A program made the position numbers and the translations under genes. Positions 1 through 8,817 of a stretch of DNA of 64,000 nucleotides are shown here, one piece after another; position 1 is the first letter of the stretch; each line of letters opens with the position of its first letter. The notes under the pieces are model-generated. The model saw nothing but the letters and a program-made list of their open reading frames with translations. It ran no database searches and was not told the origin of the DNA. This stretch comes from UBA6054 sp963975575 (GTDB taxonomy: Bacteria > Planctomycetota > Phycisphaerae > Phycisphaerales > UBA1924), in the NCBI GenBank assembly GCA_963975575.1, contig CAXBHL010000002.1, positions 372,001 through 436,000 of the forward strand, written 5' to 3'.

Positions 1-1
1 C

Positions 2-355
2 GCGCGCCGGTACGGCGACGCGCTCATCGCGGCCCGGGCGGTCGCCTGCCGCTGGGAACTCGAGAGCGGGCGCATCGTCTGGGAGATCGGCTTCGCCGAC
101 GCGATCGAGGCGACGGGCGGTTCGGTCAGCCACCGCCTGGTCTCGTGGCAGGAGGTCATCGGGGACGAGGCCGCGGACGCCATGCGCAACGCCTCCGAAG
201 CGGCCGCCGACACGGGCGGCGTGGTGGACATCGAACTGCCGCTGACCACCATCCCGGGCCACGCGCTGCGCATGAGCGCCCGACCGGAGGGCCGCGTCGC
301 GGGCGAACCCCGGATGATGGTCGGCATGTTCCGGATCATCCGCCGTCCAGCCTGA
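2..355 (+). CDS. C-terminal fragment of a PAS-like sensory protein
   Basis: This is an open frame entering from the left edge and ending at a TGA at 353-355, about 117 residues. The fragment looks like the second half of a PAS fold. It has a WELESGRIVWEIGF stretch and ends in an RMSARPEG...GEPRMMVGMFRII strand pair, which resembles the closing beta-strands of PAS domains (a 'd.dG.p.r.vG...di' pattern). What lies upstream is not visible, so it could be a kinase, a cyclase or a stand-alone sensor. It converges on the histidine kinase gene, and their 3' ends overlap by about 20 bases. The PAS assignment is from pattern only. Confidence 0.5.
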   Translation, partial: ARRYGDALIAARAVACRWELESGRIVWEIGFADAIEATGGSVSHRLVSWQEVIGDEAADAMRNASEAAADTGGVVDIELPLTTIPGHALRMSARPEGRVAGEPRMMVGMFRIIRRPA

Positions 356-1943
356 CCCCACCTGGCCCGCGCTCCGGGCCGTCGGTCGCCGGCGGATCCA
401 TGTCTTTCGGCCGGTCGCCTTCGGGGTGGTCGTCGCTCTGGTTGTCCGGGCACGGGGTGTCGGCCTGCGGCGTGTCGCAGCGCGGCAGCTCGATGATGAA
501 CTCGCAGCCGGACTTCTCGAGGTTGCGGACCCTGATCGTGCCGCCGTGCAGCTCGGCGATGCCCATCGCGATGCTCAGGCCCAGCCCGTGGCCCCGCCCG
601 GCCCGCTTCTCGTTGCCCGCCTGCGCGAAGCGGTCGAACACCGTGGGCAGCTTCTCGGGCGGGATGCCCGGGCCCTCGTCGCCGACCCGCACGAACAGCG
701 TGGTCGCGTCGCAGGCCAGGCCGACGCGCACCACCCCGTGTCGGGGGCTGAAGCGGATGGCGTTGCGGATCAGGTTGTCGAGCATGGTGGTCAGCAGCTC
801 CGGATCGCCGGCCACGGCCGCATCCATGAGCGCCTCGTCGTCGAAGAGCGAGGGCATGAGGTACACGCTGTTCTGCTGCGCCATCACCGCGCAGTGCTCG
901 ACCGAGTCCATGACCAGGTCGTTGGCAGCGTAGGACCGCGCGTGCGCTGGGGTCTTGCCGTCCTGGATGCGCGAGAGCGTCAGGAAGCTCTCCACGAGGT
1001 TGCCCAGGCGCTTCGATTCCTCGCGCACCGACTCGACGAAGTACACGATGTCGTCGCTGGCGCCGGTCAGGTCCAGCGTCTGCGCCTCGATGCCCATGAC
1101 GGCGATGGGCGTCTTGATCTCGTGCGAGACGTTGGAGAGGAACCGCTCCTGCGCGGAGAACGCCCGGTGCAGGCGGGCCCGCGCTTCTTCCAGCTGGCCG
1201 GCCAGGTCGGAGATCTCCGCCGAGCCGGCCTCGAACTGGATCGACTGGCCCAGCCGGTCGGGCGAGAGCTGCCGGGCGAGCTCACGCAGCCGCAGCAGCG
1301 GGGCCACCGCCACCCCGGCGATGAACCAGGCGACCAGCACCGACAGGAACGGCTTGACCGCCACCGACGTGAACAGCATGGTGTTGACCATCGCCTCCTG
1401 CGGCCGGGCGAACCCGTCCGAGATGGCCACCAGCACCACGTAGGGCAGCCCGTCCCCGCCCTCGACCGGGACAAGCACCGTGCGCAGGCGGGACGGAGAC
1501 TCCGGGAGCCCCGTGAACCCCGGGGCCCATCGCGGGTGCTTCACCATCACCGGCCCGCCCGATCGCAGCGCGTCCGCGATCGGCAGTCCCGGGGCGTCGA
1601 CCACCGGCGGGATGTCCCCGTGCACCCGGCGCCCGCTCGGGTCGAACACGTCGATGAACACCGACTCGAAACGGAAGGTCAGGCTCGTCGGCGACGTGCT
1701 CGGGTCGGCCATGCCGCCCTCAAAGTCCGGAAGGTCCGGCGCGATCTGGGCGGCCGCGCTGGTGCCCAGGCGGCCCATCGTCGCGTTGTTGATGTCGTCG
1801 AGCACCGAGTGCAGGTACAGCCAGTACACGGTGGCGACGCCCCACTGCATGACCGTGAAGATGGCCGCGATCCAGAGCGTCAGGCGCAGACGCAGCGTGG
1901 CGCGGGGGCTCTGTCGGACGCGCTTGATGATGCGGTGGGGCAT
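336..1943 (-). CDS. Two-component sensor histidine kinase
   Basis: This is a membrane sensor kinase of 535 residues. Membrane helices lie at about 21-43 and 192-216, enclosing a periplasmic sensor domain of about 145 residues. A HAMP-like linker runs to about 262. The HisKA box contains NVSHEIKTPI with the phospho-acceptor at His274. The ATPase domain has the N box (DNLIRNAIRFS, near 389-399), G1 (DEGPGIP, 422-428) and G2 (GHGLGLS, 451-457). The last 45 or so residues are acidic and proline-rich and probably disordered. It lies 17 bases downstream of the response regulator in the same direction, so the two form a cognate pair. I see no Shine-Dalgarno before the ATG, so translation may depend on coupling. 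Confidence 0.93.
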   Translation of the reverse strand: MPHRIIKRVRQSPRATLRLRLTLWIAAIFTVMQWGVATVYWLYLHSVLDDINNATMGRLGTSAAAQIAPDLPDFEGGMADPSTSPTSLTFRFESVFIDVFDPSGRRVHGDIPPVVDAPGLPIADALRSGGPVMVKHPRWAPGFTGLPESPSRLRTVLVPVEGGDGLPYVVLVAISDGFARPQEAMVNTMLFTSVAVKPFLSVLVAWFIAGVAVAPLLRLRELARQLSPDRLGQSIQFEAGSAEISDLAGQLEEARARLHRAFSAQERFLSNVSHEIKTPIAVMGIEAQTLDLTGASDDIVYFVESVREESKRLGNLVESFLTLSRIQDGKTPAHARSYAANDLVMDSVEHCAVMAQQNSVYLMPSLFDDEALMDAAVAGDPELLTTMLDNLIRNAIRFSPRHGVVRVGLACDATTLFVRVGDEGPGIPPEKLPTVFDRFAQAGNEKRAGRGHGLGLSIAMGIAELHGGTIRVRNLEKSGCEFIIELPRCDTPQADTPCPDNQSDDHPEGDRPKDMDPPATDGPERGPGGVRLDGG

Positions 1944-1960
1944 GATTCAGGGGCGGGGGG

Positions 1961-2635
1961 TCAGAGAGACGCCCCCGGCCGAACCGTCGCACCCTCGATC
2001 AGACGCTGGAGGGGTCCGGACCCGCCCAGCCCGAGTTTGGCCCGGAGCATCGAAGCATAGACGTCGATCACGTTGCTGTCGGCGCTCAGTTCCACGTCCC
2101 ACACGCCCTGGGCGATCGCCTCGCGCGAGAGCGGCTCGCCCTGGTGGGCCAGCAGGAAGTGCAGGAGCTCGAACTCCTTGGCGGACAACTCCAGCTTGCG
2201 CCCCGCGCGCCACACGGTCCGCGTCTCGGGGTCCAGTTCCAGGTCGTCCAGGCGCAGGGTCGCGCACGGCGTGCCCCGCTCCCGTTTCGTCAGCATGCGC
2301 ACCCGTGCGACCAGGTCGTCCAGGTCGAACGGCTTGGTCATGTACTCGTCCGCCCCCGCGTCGAGCCCCGCCAGCTTGTTGTCCACGTCGGCCAGCGACG
2401 AAAGGATGAGGACCGGCGTCCGCACGCCGCGCCGGCGCAGGTTGCGGCACACGTCCACGCCGTCCTTGTCCGGCAACAGCATGTCCAGGATGATCGCGTC
2501 GTACGACTCGGCGCGGGCGAGATCCTCGCCCTCGAAACCCGAGTGACTCACGTCCGTCGTGAACCCCTGTCCGCGGAGACCCCTCTGGATCGCCGCGGCC
2601 ATTTTGAGGTTGTCTTCGATGATCAGGATCCGCAA
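1961..2635 (-). CDS. OmpR/PhoB-type response regulator
   Basis: This protein has 224 residues. The receiver domain (1-115) has the acidic pair near E7/D8, phospho-acceptor Asp51 (IILDMLLPDKDG), Ser80 and Lys101 (MTKPFDL). A winged-helix DNA-binding domain follows from about 126 (ELSAKEFELLHFL, NVIDVYASMLRAKL). The start is TTG, with AAGGG about seven bases upstream. Oddly, the C-terminal wing, which normally reads T-V-R-G-x-G-Y, here reads LIEGATVRPGASL, so the Gly-x-Gly-Tyr is absent. It lies upstream of the histidine kinase and probably forms a two-gene operon with it. The stimulus cannot be inferred. Confidence 0.93.
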   Translation of the reverse strand: MRILIIEDNLKMAAAIQRGLRGQGFTTDVSHSGFEGEDLARAESYDAIILDMLLPDKDGVDVCRNLRRRGVRTPVLILSSLADVDNKLAGLDAGADEYMTKPFDLDDLVARVRMLTKRERGTPCATLRLDDLELDPETRTVWRAGRKLELSAKEFELLHFLLAHQGEPLSREAIAQGVWDVELSADSNVIDVYASMLRAKLGLGGSGPLQRLIEGATVRPGASL

Positions 2636-2971
2636 GGCTGGCCCTTCTGCGTGAGCGCTGCCCGCTCGGCTCTGGGACCAGTCTACGACGCAAACCCCTC
2701 AGCCACAACAACCAACCGCGTATTTAGAGTCTGGTGCGCAGGCGATCCCCCGATCGGCTGCGGACATCACGTCATATTTCGAAACAAGCCGCGCGTGCCG
2801 CATAGGGAGTTTACTGGCAAATGTGACAACGCCCGGATGCGCGTTTGTTCTTTATGTCAGCCTTGCAGCGGTCCCGTGATTGCCCGATCACCGGGCGTGC
2901 CGCGGTGTTCGGGGTCCTCGCCCCCGCCACCAGAGCCACACCCGCGTCGATGAAACAGTTTCAGACCCTGC
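2636..2971. other. Gene-free interval, 336 bases
   Basis: No credible ORF is visible on either strand. The stretch is less GC-rich than its surroundings between about 2690 and 2860. It must carry the promoter of the regulator-kinase pair, which reads leftwards from 2635. I could not identify convincing -35/-10 boxes or a terminator for the membrane-protein gene that ends at 2972. Confidence 0.5.
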
Positions 2972-3895
2972 TCAATCCGAGTAGTAGTCCGCGTACGGAT
3001 CCGGCTCGGACGCCTCCGCCCCGGGCATGACCACCAGGCCGATCGCCGCCCCCATACCCAGCGACACGAGCGTGCCCCGCAGGACCAGCGTTGTCAGCGG
3101 CCCGCCCGCACGCAGGCCCAGCGCCAGCGGCGCGGCCGCGACCAGCAGCAGGGCCGGGATGCTCTTCGGCTCGGTCTGCACGCCCGCGCCGAGCAGGCTG
3201 ATCAGCACCAGCCCGACCAGCACCGTCGCCGTCCCCGAGCCCAGGGTCAGCGATCGGAACGCCAGCGCGATCAACAACGCCGAGGACAGCACCGCGACCA
3301 CGCCGGTCAGCGCGATCGAGCCCGAGGAATAGCCCGCCAGGTGCAGGAACGGCTGGAGCGGCCCGATCAACGCGAGGGCCGCCAGCGGCCCAGTCCAGCC
3401 GGTCGTCCGCGACAGACCCGCGTCGGCGAACGCGACCACCGCCGAGCCGACCACCCCCGCGCCGGCGACGAGCAGCCAGAGTTCGGCCGGCGTCAGCACG
3501 TTCGGGCTGTAGCCCTCCGTGAGCATCCAGGCCACGCCCGCGAACGCTGCCCCCCGCACGACCGCGCGAACGATCCACGGCAGCCGGGTCGCGCCCTCGA
3601 CAACCCCGACCAGGCCCACCAGCAGGGCGGCGTGGTACAGACGCCGGGTGTTGGCCACGGGCCACAGCTCGATCGACTGCTCGACCACCCAGAAGGAGAC
3701 CCCGAACCCCAGCGCCAGCAGCAGCGGCGCCGCCCACCGGGGCCCGCGGGCCGGGGGCGTGTCCGGTCCTTCGGCCTTGGCCGCGGCCGGCCGCCTGGCA
3801 AACCGCCACCACAGCAACCCGAGCACGGCGAACGCCGCCACGCCGGGAACAACCCCTCCATGGAGCACGACGCGGATCAGCAGTTCATTGGGCAT
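2972..3895 (-). CDS. Polytopic membrane protein of unknown function
   Basis: This 307-residue protein has about eight or nine hydrophobic segments. The first helix is at about 14-30, followed by a cytosolic-type Pro/Ala linker and then closely spaced helices to about 290. The tail is acidic and tyrosine-containing (DPYADYYSD). I do not recognise the family and see no catalytic motif. It lies 94 bases downstream of the YceI-like gene on the same strand and could be cotranscribed with it. YceI proteins are often found beside small membrane proteins, but that does not define the role here. Confidence 0.75.
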   Translation of the reverse strand: MPNELLIRVVLHGGVVPGVAAFAVLGLLWWRFARRPAAAKAEGPDTPPARGPRWAAPLLLALGFGVSFWVVEQSIELWPVANTRRLYHAALLVGLVGVVEGATRLPWIVRAVVRGAAFAGVAWMLTEGYSPNVLTPAELWLLVAGAGVVGSAVVAFADAGLSRTTGWTGPLAALALIGPLQPFLHLAGYSSGSIALTGVVAVLSSALLIALAFRSLTLGSGTATVLVGLVLISLLGAGVQTEPKSIPALLLVAAAPLALGLRAGGPLTTLVLRGTLVSLGMGAAIGLVVMPGAEASEPDPYADYYSD

Positions 3896-3989
3896 GGGCG
3901 GTCTCCGGCACGTGGGACGAAACGGCGGACCGGCCGCTGGGCCGGAACACCGCGGAATCGGGAGAAGAAAGAAGCGGCTGCCAGGCCGA

Positions 3990-4640
3990 TTACTGGCCGA
4001 CGGCCTCGACCGCCACGATCAGCCCGACCGTGTTGCCCAGGCCGCCGTCCTCGCCGTTGTCCGGGGCGAGGTACTTGGTCATGCCGAAGTCCGACCGCTT
4101 GATGGAGAAGGTCGCCTCGAAGCCCATCGCGTCGTTGTCGCGCACCTTGCCGGTGGTGATCTCGGCCAGGCGGGCGGTCACCGGCCGGGTCTCGCCCTGG
4201 AGCGTCAGGTCGCCGGCCAGCTCGTAGACGCCCTCGCTGACCTCGGTGATGCCGGTCGACTTGAACTCGATGGTGGGGAACTGGCGGCTATTGAAAAAGT
4301 CCGCGTTCTTCAGGTGCCCGTCGCGGCTGGAGTTGCCCGTGTCCACCGATCCGGTCTGCACCGTGAAGGCCATCCGGCTCTTGGTGGGGTCGGCCTGGTC
4401 GAAGTGGACCTCGCCGCTGAAGTCATTGAACCGGCCGTAGAAGTTGGCCATCCCCGCGTGGCGGATCTTGAAGATCAGCGACGAGTGGACGGTGTCGACG
4501 GTGTAGAGCCGCTCGGCCGAGGCGGTCTCGAAGACCCGTTCCCGGGATTCGGTGGTGTTGGCGGCTGTGAAGCCGGACAGGGCCGAAACCCCGGCAAGCG
4601 AAGCGAGGACGACGGCGGAAGCGGTGAGCGTGCGACGCAT
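3990..4640 (-). CDS. YceI-family periplasmic lipid-binding protein
   Basis: This is a 216-residue protein with a cleavable signal peptide (about 1-28) followed by a YceI domain. The domain opens with the typical strand YTVDTVHSSLIFKIRH and contains RFNDFSGEVHFD, FPTIEFKST and LTLQGETRPV. It ends in the family pattern of a conserved late beta-strand (FSIKRSDFGM). YceI proteins are lipocalin-like carriers of isoprenoid or other amphiphilic ligands, exported to the periplasm. The start at 4640 is preferred because AGGAG lies eight bases upstream; an in-frame start 60 bases further out lacks a signal-peptide-like N-terminus. The adjacent multi-helix membrane gene is probably in the same operon. 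Confidence 0.93.
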   Translation of the reverse strand: MRRTLTASAVVLASLAGVSALSGFTAANTTESRERVFETASAERLYTVDTVHSSLIFKIRHAGMANFYGRFNDFSGEVHFDQADPTKSRMAFTVQTGSVDTGNSSRDGHLKNADFFNSRQFPTIEFKSTGITEVSEGVYELAGDLTLQGETRPVTARLAEITTGKVRDNDAMGFEATFSIKRSDFGMTKYLAPDNGEDGGLGNTVGLIVAVEAVGQ

Positions 4641-4750
4641 GGACAAATCTCCTGTGTGGGAACTGGGTCCAAACCGGGTGCGGGGGACGGGGGGTAGCAT
4701 TCAATCGTCCGGGCCCACGCGGGCCCGCGACCGATTGATTGTGACAACAA

Positions 4751-5458
4751 GTGACTGACAACCGACCGCCCCGGACACCCTATTCCGGCCGACCCCGGAA
4801 TTTTGCTCCGCACCGGTCGCCCGGCCGATCGGGTGACCCCCCTTACCCCCTTGACCCCGGGGCCCAGCCCGTGCCCGACAAGCAGCCCCACAACCTCACC
4901 GGCGTCCTCGACCGCGTCGAAGAGAAGACCGACGGCGAGGACACCGTCCGCGTGGAGGACATCCTCGACGCGTTTTCCGGGCGCCTGTTCGGCCCGCTCA
5001 TCATCGTGCCGGGTCTGGTGCTGCTCACCCCGCTGGGGGGCATCCCGTTGGTTCCCGCGGCGATCGGCGTGCTGGTGGCGGCCATCGCCGGCCAGCGCCT
5101 CTTCGGGCGGGAACGCCCGTGGGTACCCGCCCGCCTGATCGACCGCGGCCTGGAGCGCGAACGGGTGACCAACGCCTTCGGCAAGATCCGACCCTGGACG
5201 AAGCGCGTCGACGCGGTGATCAAGCCCCGGATCACGGTGCTGACCACCGGCCCGGCCGAGTACGCGGCCGCGGCGCTGGCGATGCTGCTGGGCGCCACCA
5301 TCCCGGTCGTCGGGCTGATCCCATTCGCCGCCGCCCTGCCTGGCGCGGGCCTGACCCTTATCGGCCTGGCCCTGATCGCCCGCGATGGCCTGCTGATGAT
5401 CGCGGCCCTGGCCGTGTCCTGCGGCGTGGGCTACTTCGCGTGGTCAGCGATCGGCTGA
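4751..5458 (+). CDS. ExoD-like exopolysaccharide synthesis membrane protein
   Basis: The conserved part has the ExoD-family layout. A soluble N-terminal segment (LTGVLDRVEEKTDGEDTV) is followed by a hydrophobic helix pair (FGPLIIVPGLVLLTPLG), a basic RPWVPARL loop and two or three further helices ending ARDGLLMIAALAVSCG. ExoD was described as needed for normal exopolysaccharide in rhizobia, but its biochemical role is not settled. The frame opens with GTG at 4751. The first 40 residues are Pro/Arg-rich and look intergenic, so the GTG at 4871, giving 195 residues (the usual size), is a serious alternative. It is divergent from the YceI gene. Confidence 0.82.
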   Translation: MTDNRPPRTPYSGRPRNFAPHRSPGRSGDPPYPLDPGAQPVPDKQPHNLTGVLDRVEEKTDGEDTVRVEDILDAFSGRLFGPLIIVPGLVLLTPLGGIPLVPAAIGVLVAAIAGQRLFGRERPWVPARLIDRGLERERVTNAFGKIRPWTKRVDAVIKPRITVLTTGPAEYAAAALAMLLGATIPVVGLIPFAAALPGAGLTLIGLALIARDGLLMIAALAVSCGVGYFAWSAIG

Positions 5459-5482
5459 CCGCTCACGCCCACCCGATCCTCA

Positions 5483-5507
5483 CCCGATGCCCGATGCCCG
5501 ATGCCCG
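5483..5507. repeat. Tandem heptamer CCCGATG, 3.5 copies
   Basis: Three perfect copies of CCCGATG plus CCCG lie between the ExoD-like gene and the convergent guaA gene, just before the hairpin at 5513. This is a short simple-sequence repeat with no assigned function. Confidence 0.85.
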
Positions 5508-5512
5508 GTACC

Positions 5513-5538
5513 GTGCTCTTCGGCTCTGCGAAGAGCAC
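5513..5538. terminator. Perfect 10-bp hairpin between convergent genes
   Basis: GTGCTCTTCG is followed by a six-base loop and its exact complement CGAAGAGCAC. It lies between the 3' ends of the ExoD-like gene (5458) and guaA (5604). Neither side has a clear T-tract, so it is either a bidirectional terminator of an atypical kind or an RNA-stabilising hairpin. Confidence 0.5.
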
Positions 5539-5603
5539 GCTCTGAACTCGGCCGCGTCGAGATCGGGCTCTCGGGACCCAAGAGCACGGCACCGACCGCG
5601 ACC

Positions 5604-7172
5604 TCACTCCCATTCGATCGTCGCCGGCGGCTTGCTCGAGATGTCGTAGACCACCCGGTTCACGCCCCGCACCTCGTTGATGATGCGGTTGCTGATCCGC
5701 CCGAGCACCTCGAAGGGGATCCGCGCCCAGTCGGCGGTCATGAAGTCCTGCGTCTCGACCGCCCGCAGTGCCACCACGCTCTCGTAGGTCCGTCCGTCGC
5801 CCATCACGCCCACGCTCTGCACCGGCAGCAGCACCGCAAAGACCTGGCTGGTCTTGCGGTACAGCCCGGCCGCGACGATCTCCTCGAGCAGGATCTCGTC
5901 GCACTCGCGGATCAGGTCCAGCTTGGGCACGGTGATGTCGCCGAGCACCCGCACCGCCAGGCCCGGCCCGGGGAAGGGGTGCCGCCAGATCAGGTTGTCC
6001 GGCAGGCCCAGCACCGCGCCCAACCGGCGGACCTCGTCCTTGAACAGCTCCCGAAGCGGCTCGATCAGCTCGAAGCCCAGGTCCTTGGGCAGCCCGCCCA
6101 CGTTGTGGTGCAGCTTGATGTTCGCGCTGTGCCCGGCGTGCCCGTGCCCGGACTCGATCACGTCCGGGTACAGCGTCCCCTGCGCCAGGAACTTGGCGCC
6201 CTTCACGTCGGTGGCCGCCTGCTTGAACACCTCGATGAACCGGTGCCCGATCAGGCGGCGCTTCTCCTGCGGGTCCGACACGCCGGCCAGGTCATCCAGG
6301 AACTCGGCGCTCGCGTCGACCACCCGCAGGTCGATCTTGAAGTGGTCCAGGAAGGTGTGCTCGACCAGGTCGCGCTCCTTCTTGCGCAGCAGCCCGTTGT
6401 CCACGAACACGCAGGTCAGCTGCTCGCCGATGGCCTTGTGCAAGAGCGCGGCCACGACGGACGAGTCCACGCCGCCCGAGAGCCCGCAGATCACCCGGTC
6501 GCTGCCGACCCGCTCGCGGATCACCCGCGCCTGCTCCTCGGCGTAGTCGGACATCTTCCACAGCCCGTCGCACTTGCAGATGGCGTAGAGGAAGTTGCGG
6601 AACATGTCCGTCCCGTGCGGCGTGTGCGTCACCTCGGGGTGGAACTGCACGCCCCAGAACCGCCGCGCCGGGTCCGTCGAACGCACGGCCGCGAACGGGC
6701 AGGTGGGCGTCGACGCGATCGGCTCCATCCCGCCGGCCTTGAGCCCGCGGATCTGGTCGCCGTGCGACATCCACACCTGCGTCTTCTCCGGCACCGCGTC
6801 GAACACATCGCCCGAGTTGATCACGTCGAGCTGCGCCCGCCCGTACTCGCGGTGGTCGGCCCTGGACACTTCCGCGCCCAGGATCTGGCAGGCGAGCTGC
6901 ATGCCGTAGCAGATGCCCAGCACCGGCACGCCCAGGTCGAGCACCGCGGGGTCCATGGTCGGGGCGCCGGCGTCGTACACGCTCGATGGCCCGCCGGAGA
7001 GGATGATGCCCTTGGGCTTCATCGCCGCCAGTTCCGCCGCGGGGATGTCCGGGCGGACCAGCAGGCTGAACACGCCGGCGTCGCGGACCCTGCGGCAGAT
7101 GAGCTGGGCGGTCTGGCCCCCGAAATCGAGGACGGGGACGATCTCGTCGTGCGTGCCGTGCGTCGCTGCCAT
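5604..7172 (-). CDS. guaA: GMP synthase (glutamine-hydrolysing)
   Basis: This enzyme converts XMP to GMP, using ATP and ammonia released from glutamine, in de novo purine synthesis. It has 522 residues, the normal family length. The N-terminal class I glutamine amidotransferase has the nucleophile Cys in GICYGMQLACQ and the His/Glu pair in QFHPEVTHT. The ATP-pyrophosphatase domain has the PP-loop GLSGGVDSSVVAAL. The C-terminal dimerisation domain ends PATIEWE, typical of GuaA. The start is the ATG at 7172, before AATHGTHDEIVPVLDFGGQ. The frame is open further upstream, but that extension is Arg-rich and unrelated to GuaA. It is divergent from the lipoprotein gene at 7383. Confidence 0.98.
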   Translation of the reverse strand: MAATHGTHDEIVPVLDFGGQTAQLICRRVRDAGVFSLLVRPDIPAAELAAMKPKGIILSGGPSSVYDAGAPTMDPAVLDLGVPVLGICYGMQLACQILGAEVSRADHREYGRAQLDVINSGDVFDAVPEKTQVWMSHGDQIRGLKAGGMEPIASTPTCPFAAVRSTDPARRFWGVQFHPEVTHTPHGTDMFRNFLYAICKCDGLWKMSDYAEEQARVIRERVGSDRVICGLSGGVDSSVVAALLHKAIGEQLTCVFVDNGLLRKKERDLVEHTFLDHFKIDLRVVDASAEFLDDLAGVSDPQEKRRLIGHRFIEVFKQAATDVKGAKFLAQGTLYPDVIESGHGHAGHSANIKLHHNVGGLPKDLGFELIEPLRELFKDEVRRLGAVLGLPDNLIWRHPFPGPGLAVRVLGDITVPKLDLIRECDEILLEEIVAAGLYRKTSQVFAVLLPVQSVGVMGDGRTYESVVALRAVETQDFMTADWARIPFEVLGRISNRIINEVRGVNRVVYDISSKPPATIEWE

Positions 7173-7382
7173 GGGGGCGGCCCTCAAACAAACGCGACCG
7201 CGCCATGATGACGCGGTCCTTTGGTCCGAGAACCCCGAACGCCCAACGCGTGCGGGCCGGATCGTAGCCCGCCACGCCCCGCGTTTGGTCCGCCCGCGAC
7301 TCCGGACCCGCCGCCCGTCCGAACCGGCGGCCCGGCGCCCGCGTACCGGATGGGGCCCCGCAGGATCGGATAGCATCCCCCC

Positions 7383-7814
7383 ATGCACCGATCGGAGACA
7401 ACCGGGGCCCGGCCCGCCTCGCGCCCCCCCGTGCGGGCCGCGACGCTGGTGGGGACGGCCTTGGCGGCCGCGCTCTCCGGCTGTTTCCCGTCGCAGCCCG
7501 CCTCGTTCGACTCGCCGAGCCCCTCGAAGCGACTCGACGCGATCGTTTTGGCGTCAGGAAAGGACGCCGACCCGCGGTCGCTCCCACGGCTGGTCGAACA
7601 ACTCGACAGCCAGGACCCCGCCGCCCGCATGCTCGCCATCCGAGCCCTGGAGAACCGGACGGGCACCACACTGGGGTATATCCATACAGACCCCGAATGG
7701 AAAAGGCAGGAATCGATCGAACGCTGGCTGAATTTCCTTGAATCGGGGGGACTGAATACAGATCTTGGAGAGCCGGCTGCGGCCGATACGAAACAGAATC
7801 CGATGGAGTCCTGA
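7383..7814 (+). CDS. Small lipoprotein with a HEAT-like helical segment
   Basis: This protein has 143 residues. An N-terminal signal ends in a lipobox (LSGC, Cys34), so it is probably anchored in a membrane. Residues 60-95 (LPRLVEQLDSQDPAARMLAIRALENRTG) fit a HEAT-type helical hairpin. The next stretch, TTLGYIHTDPEWKRQESIERW, follows the pattern seen after HEAT units in planctomycete proteins that track 'RW..W' modules. It is divergent from guaA across about 210 bases and lies 54 bases before the RsbW-like gene, possibly the first gene of that cluster. Function is unknown. Confidence 0.8.
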   Translation: MHRSETTGARPASRPPVRAATLVGTALAAALSGCFPSQPASFDSPSPSKRLDAIVLASGKDADPRSLPRLVEQLDSQDPAARMLAIRALENRTGTTLGYIHTDPEWKRQESIERWLNFLESGGLNTDLGEPAAADTKQNPMES

Positions 7815-7868
7815 GCCGATAGGATCAAACCCGCCGGACTCCCGGGCCAGCCAGAGGCGTCATCACCC

Positions 7869-8381
7869 ATGACCGACCGACCGCACATCAAGCTCGAGCT
7901 GATCAGCGACCCCACCTATCTGTGCGGTGCGCGCGAGCTGATCGCCTCGATCTCGCGTCGGCTGGGCTTCGAGGACATGGACTGCTCCAAGATCGCCCTG
8001 GCCGTGGACGAGGCCCTGTGCAACATCATCCGCCACGGCTACAACCGCGCGATGGACCGTCCCATCTGGATCTCCGTCTGGCCCGAACCGGGGGACGAGC
8101 ACTCCGCGGGCGGCATCCGCATCGTCATCGACGACGAGGCCAACCAGGTGGACCCGTCCCGCATGAAGAGCCGCGACCTCGAGGACATCCGCCCCGGCGG
8201 GCTGGGCGTTCACATCATCCGCGAGGTGATGGACGAGGCCACCTACGAGAAAAGGGCCCCCGTGGGCATGCGACTGACGATGGTCAAGCACGCCCCGCGC
8301 CCTTCTGAGCCCCCCAGCCTCGCGGAAAGAAGGCCCGCCCCCGCGGTTATCACCGAGCGCACCCCCGGCCGCGTACGATAA
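7869..8381 (+). CDS. RsbW/SpoIIAB-like anti-sigma factor, serine-protein kinase
   Basis: This is a 170-residue GHKL ATPase-fold protein of the HATPase_c_2 type. The N box is ALAVDEALCNIIRHGY (about 44-59), with the catalytic Glu and Asn in place. An acidic IVIDDEAN segment and a G2-like RPGGLGVHIIREVMDEATY follow. Such proteins bind sigma factors or phosphorylate STAS partners. The STAS gene begins 18 bases downstream, so the two make a classical kinase/antagonist pair. The last 30 residues are Pro/Arg-rich and not part of the fold. The target sigma factor is not in this window. Confidence 0.9.
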   Translation: MTDRPHIKLELISDPTYLCGARELIASISRRLGFEDMDCSKIALAVDEALCNIIRHGYNRAMDRPIWISVWPEPGDEHSAGGIRIVIDDEANQVDPSRMKSRDLEDIRPGGLGVHIIREVMDEATYEKRAPVGMRLTMVKHAPRPSEPPSLAERRPAPAVITERTPGRVR

Positions 8382-8399
8382 CACCTCTCTGGAGGGTGC

Positions 8400-8747
8400 A
8401 TGCCGGATTCTGATTCAATCGTGGAGGTCCACTCGCCGCAGACCGGGGTCGTGGTGATCACCCCCCGCTCGGACGTCGACCTCTCCCGCTCGCCGGAGCT
8501 GCGCAACGCCCTGCGTGAGGCCAACGACCGCAAGCCCAGCCGCCTGATCGTGGATCTGGAGCAGGTCGGCTACATGGACTCCTCCGGCCTGGCCACCCTG
8601 GTCGAGGCGATGCGGACCAGCAAGTCCAGCGGCTCGCCCCTGATCCTGGCGAACATGAACAAAAAGGTCCTGGCCATCTTCGAGATCGCCCGGCTCGATC
8701 AGTTTTTCACCATCGTCTCGTCGGTGGACGAGGCGCTGGCCGTCTGA
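8400..8747 (+). CDS. STAS-domain anti-sigma factor antagonist (or MlaB-like)
   Basis: This single STAS domain of 115 residues has the phosphorylation-loop motif YMDSSGLATL, with Ser61/Ser62, preceded by the RLIVDLEQV strand. In RsbV/SpoIIAA proteins this serine is phosphorylated by the RsbW kinase, and the upstream gene encodes such a kinase. A second reading is possible. STAS proteins also serve as MlaB subunits of MlaE-type lipid transporters, and the next gene (8818) is an MlaE permease. The GGAGG ribosome site lies six or seven bases before the ATG. The kinase context favours the anti-anti-sigma role. Confidence 0.88.
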   Translation: MPDSDSIVEVHSPQTGVVVITPRSDVDLSRSPELRNALREANDRKPSRLIVDLEQVGYMDSSGLATLVEAMRTSKSSGSPLILANMNKKVLAIFEIARLDQFFTIVSSVDEALAV

Positions 8748-8817
8748 GCCCCGCCCGCCGCCCCTCCGCCCCGTCCCCCGTTGGACACCGGCCCGACAAC
8801 CGGCGAGACTGCACCGG

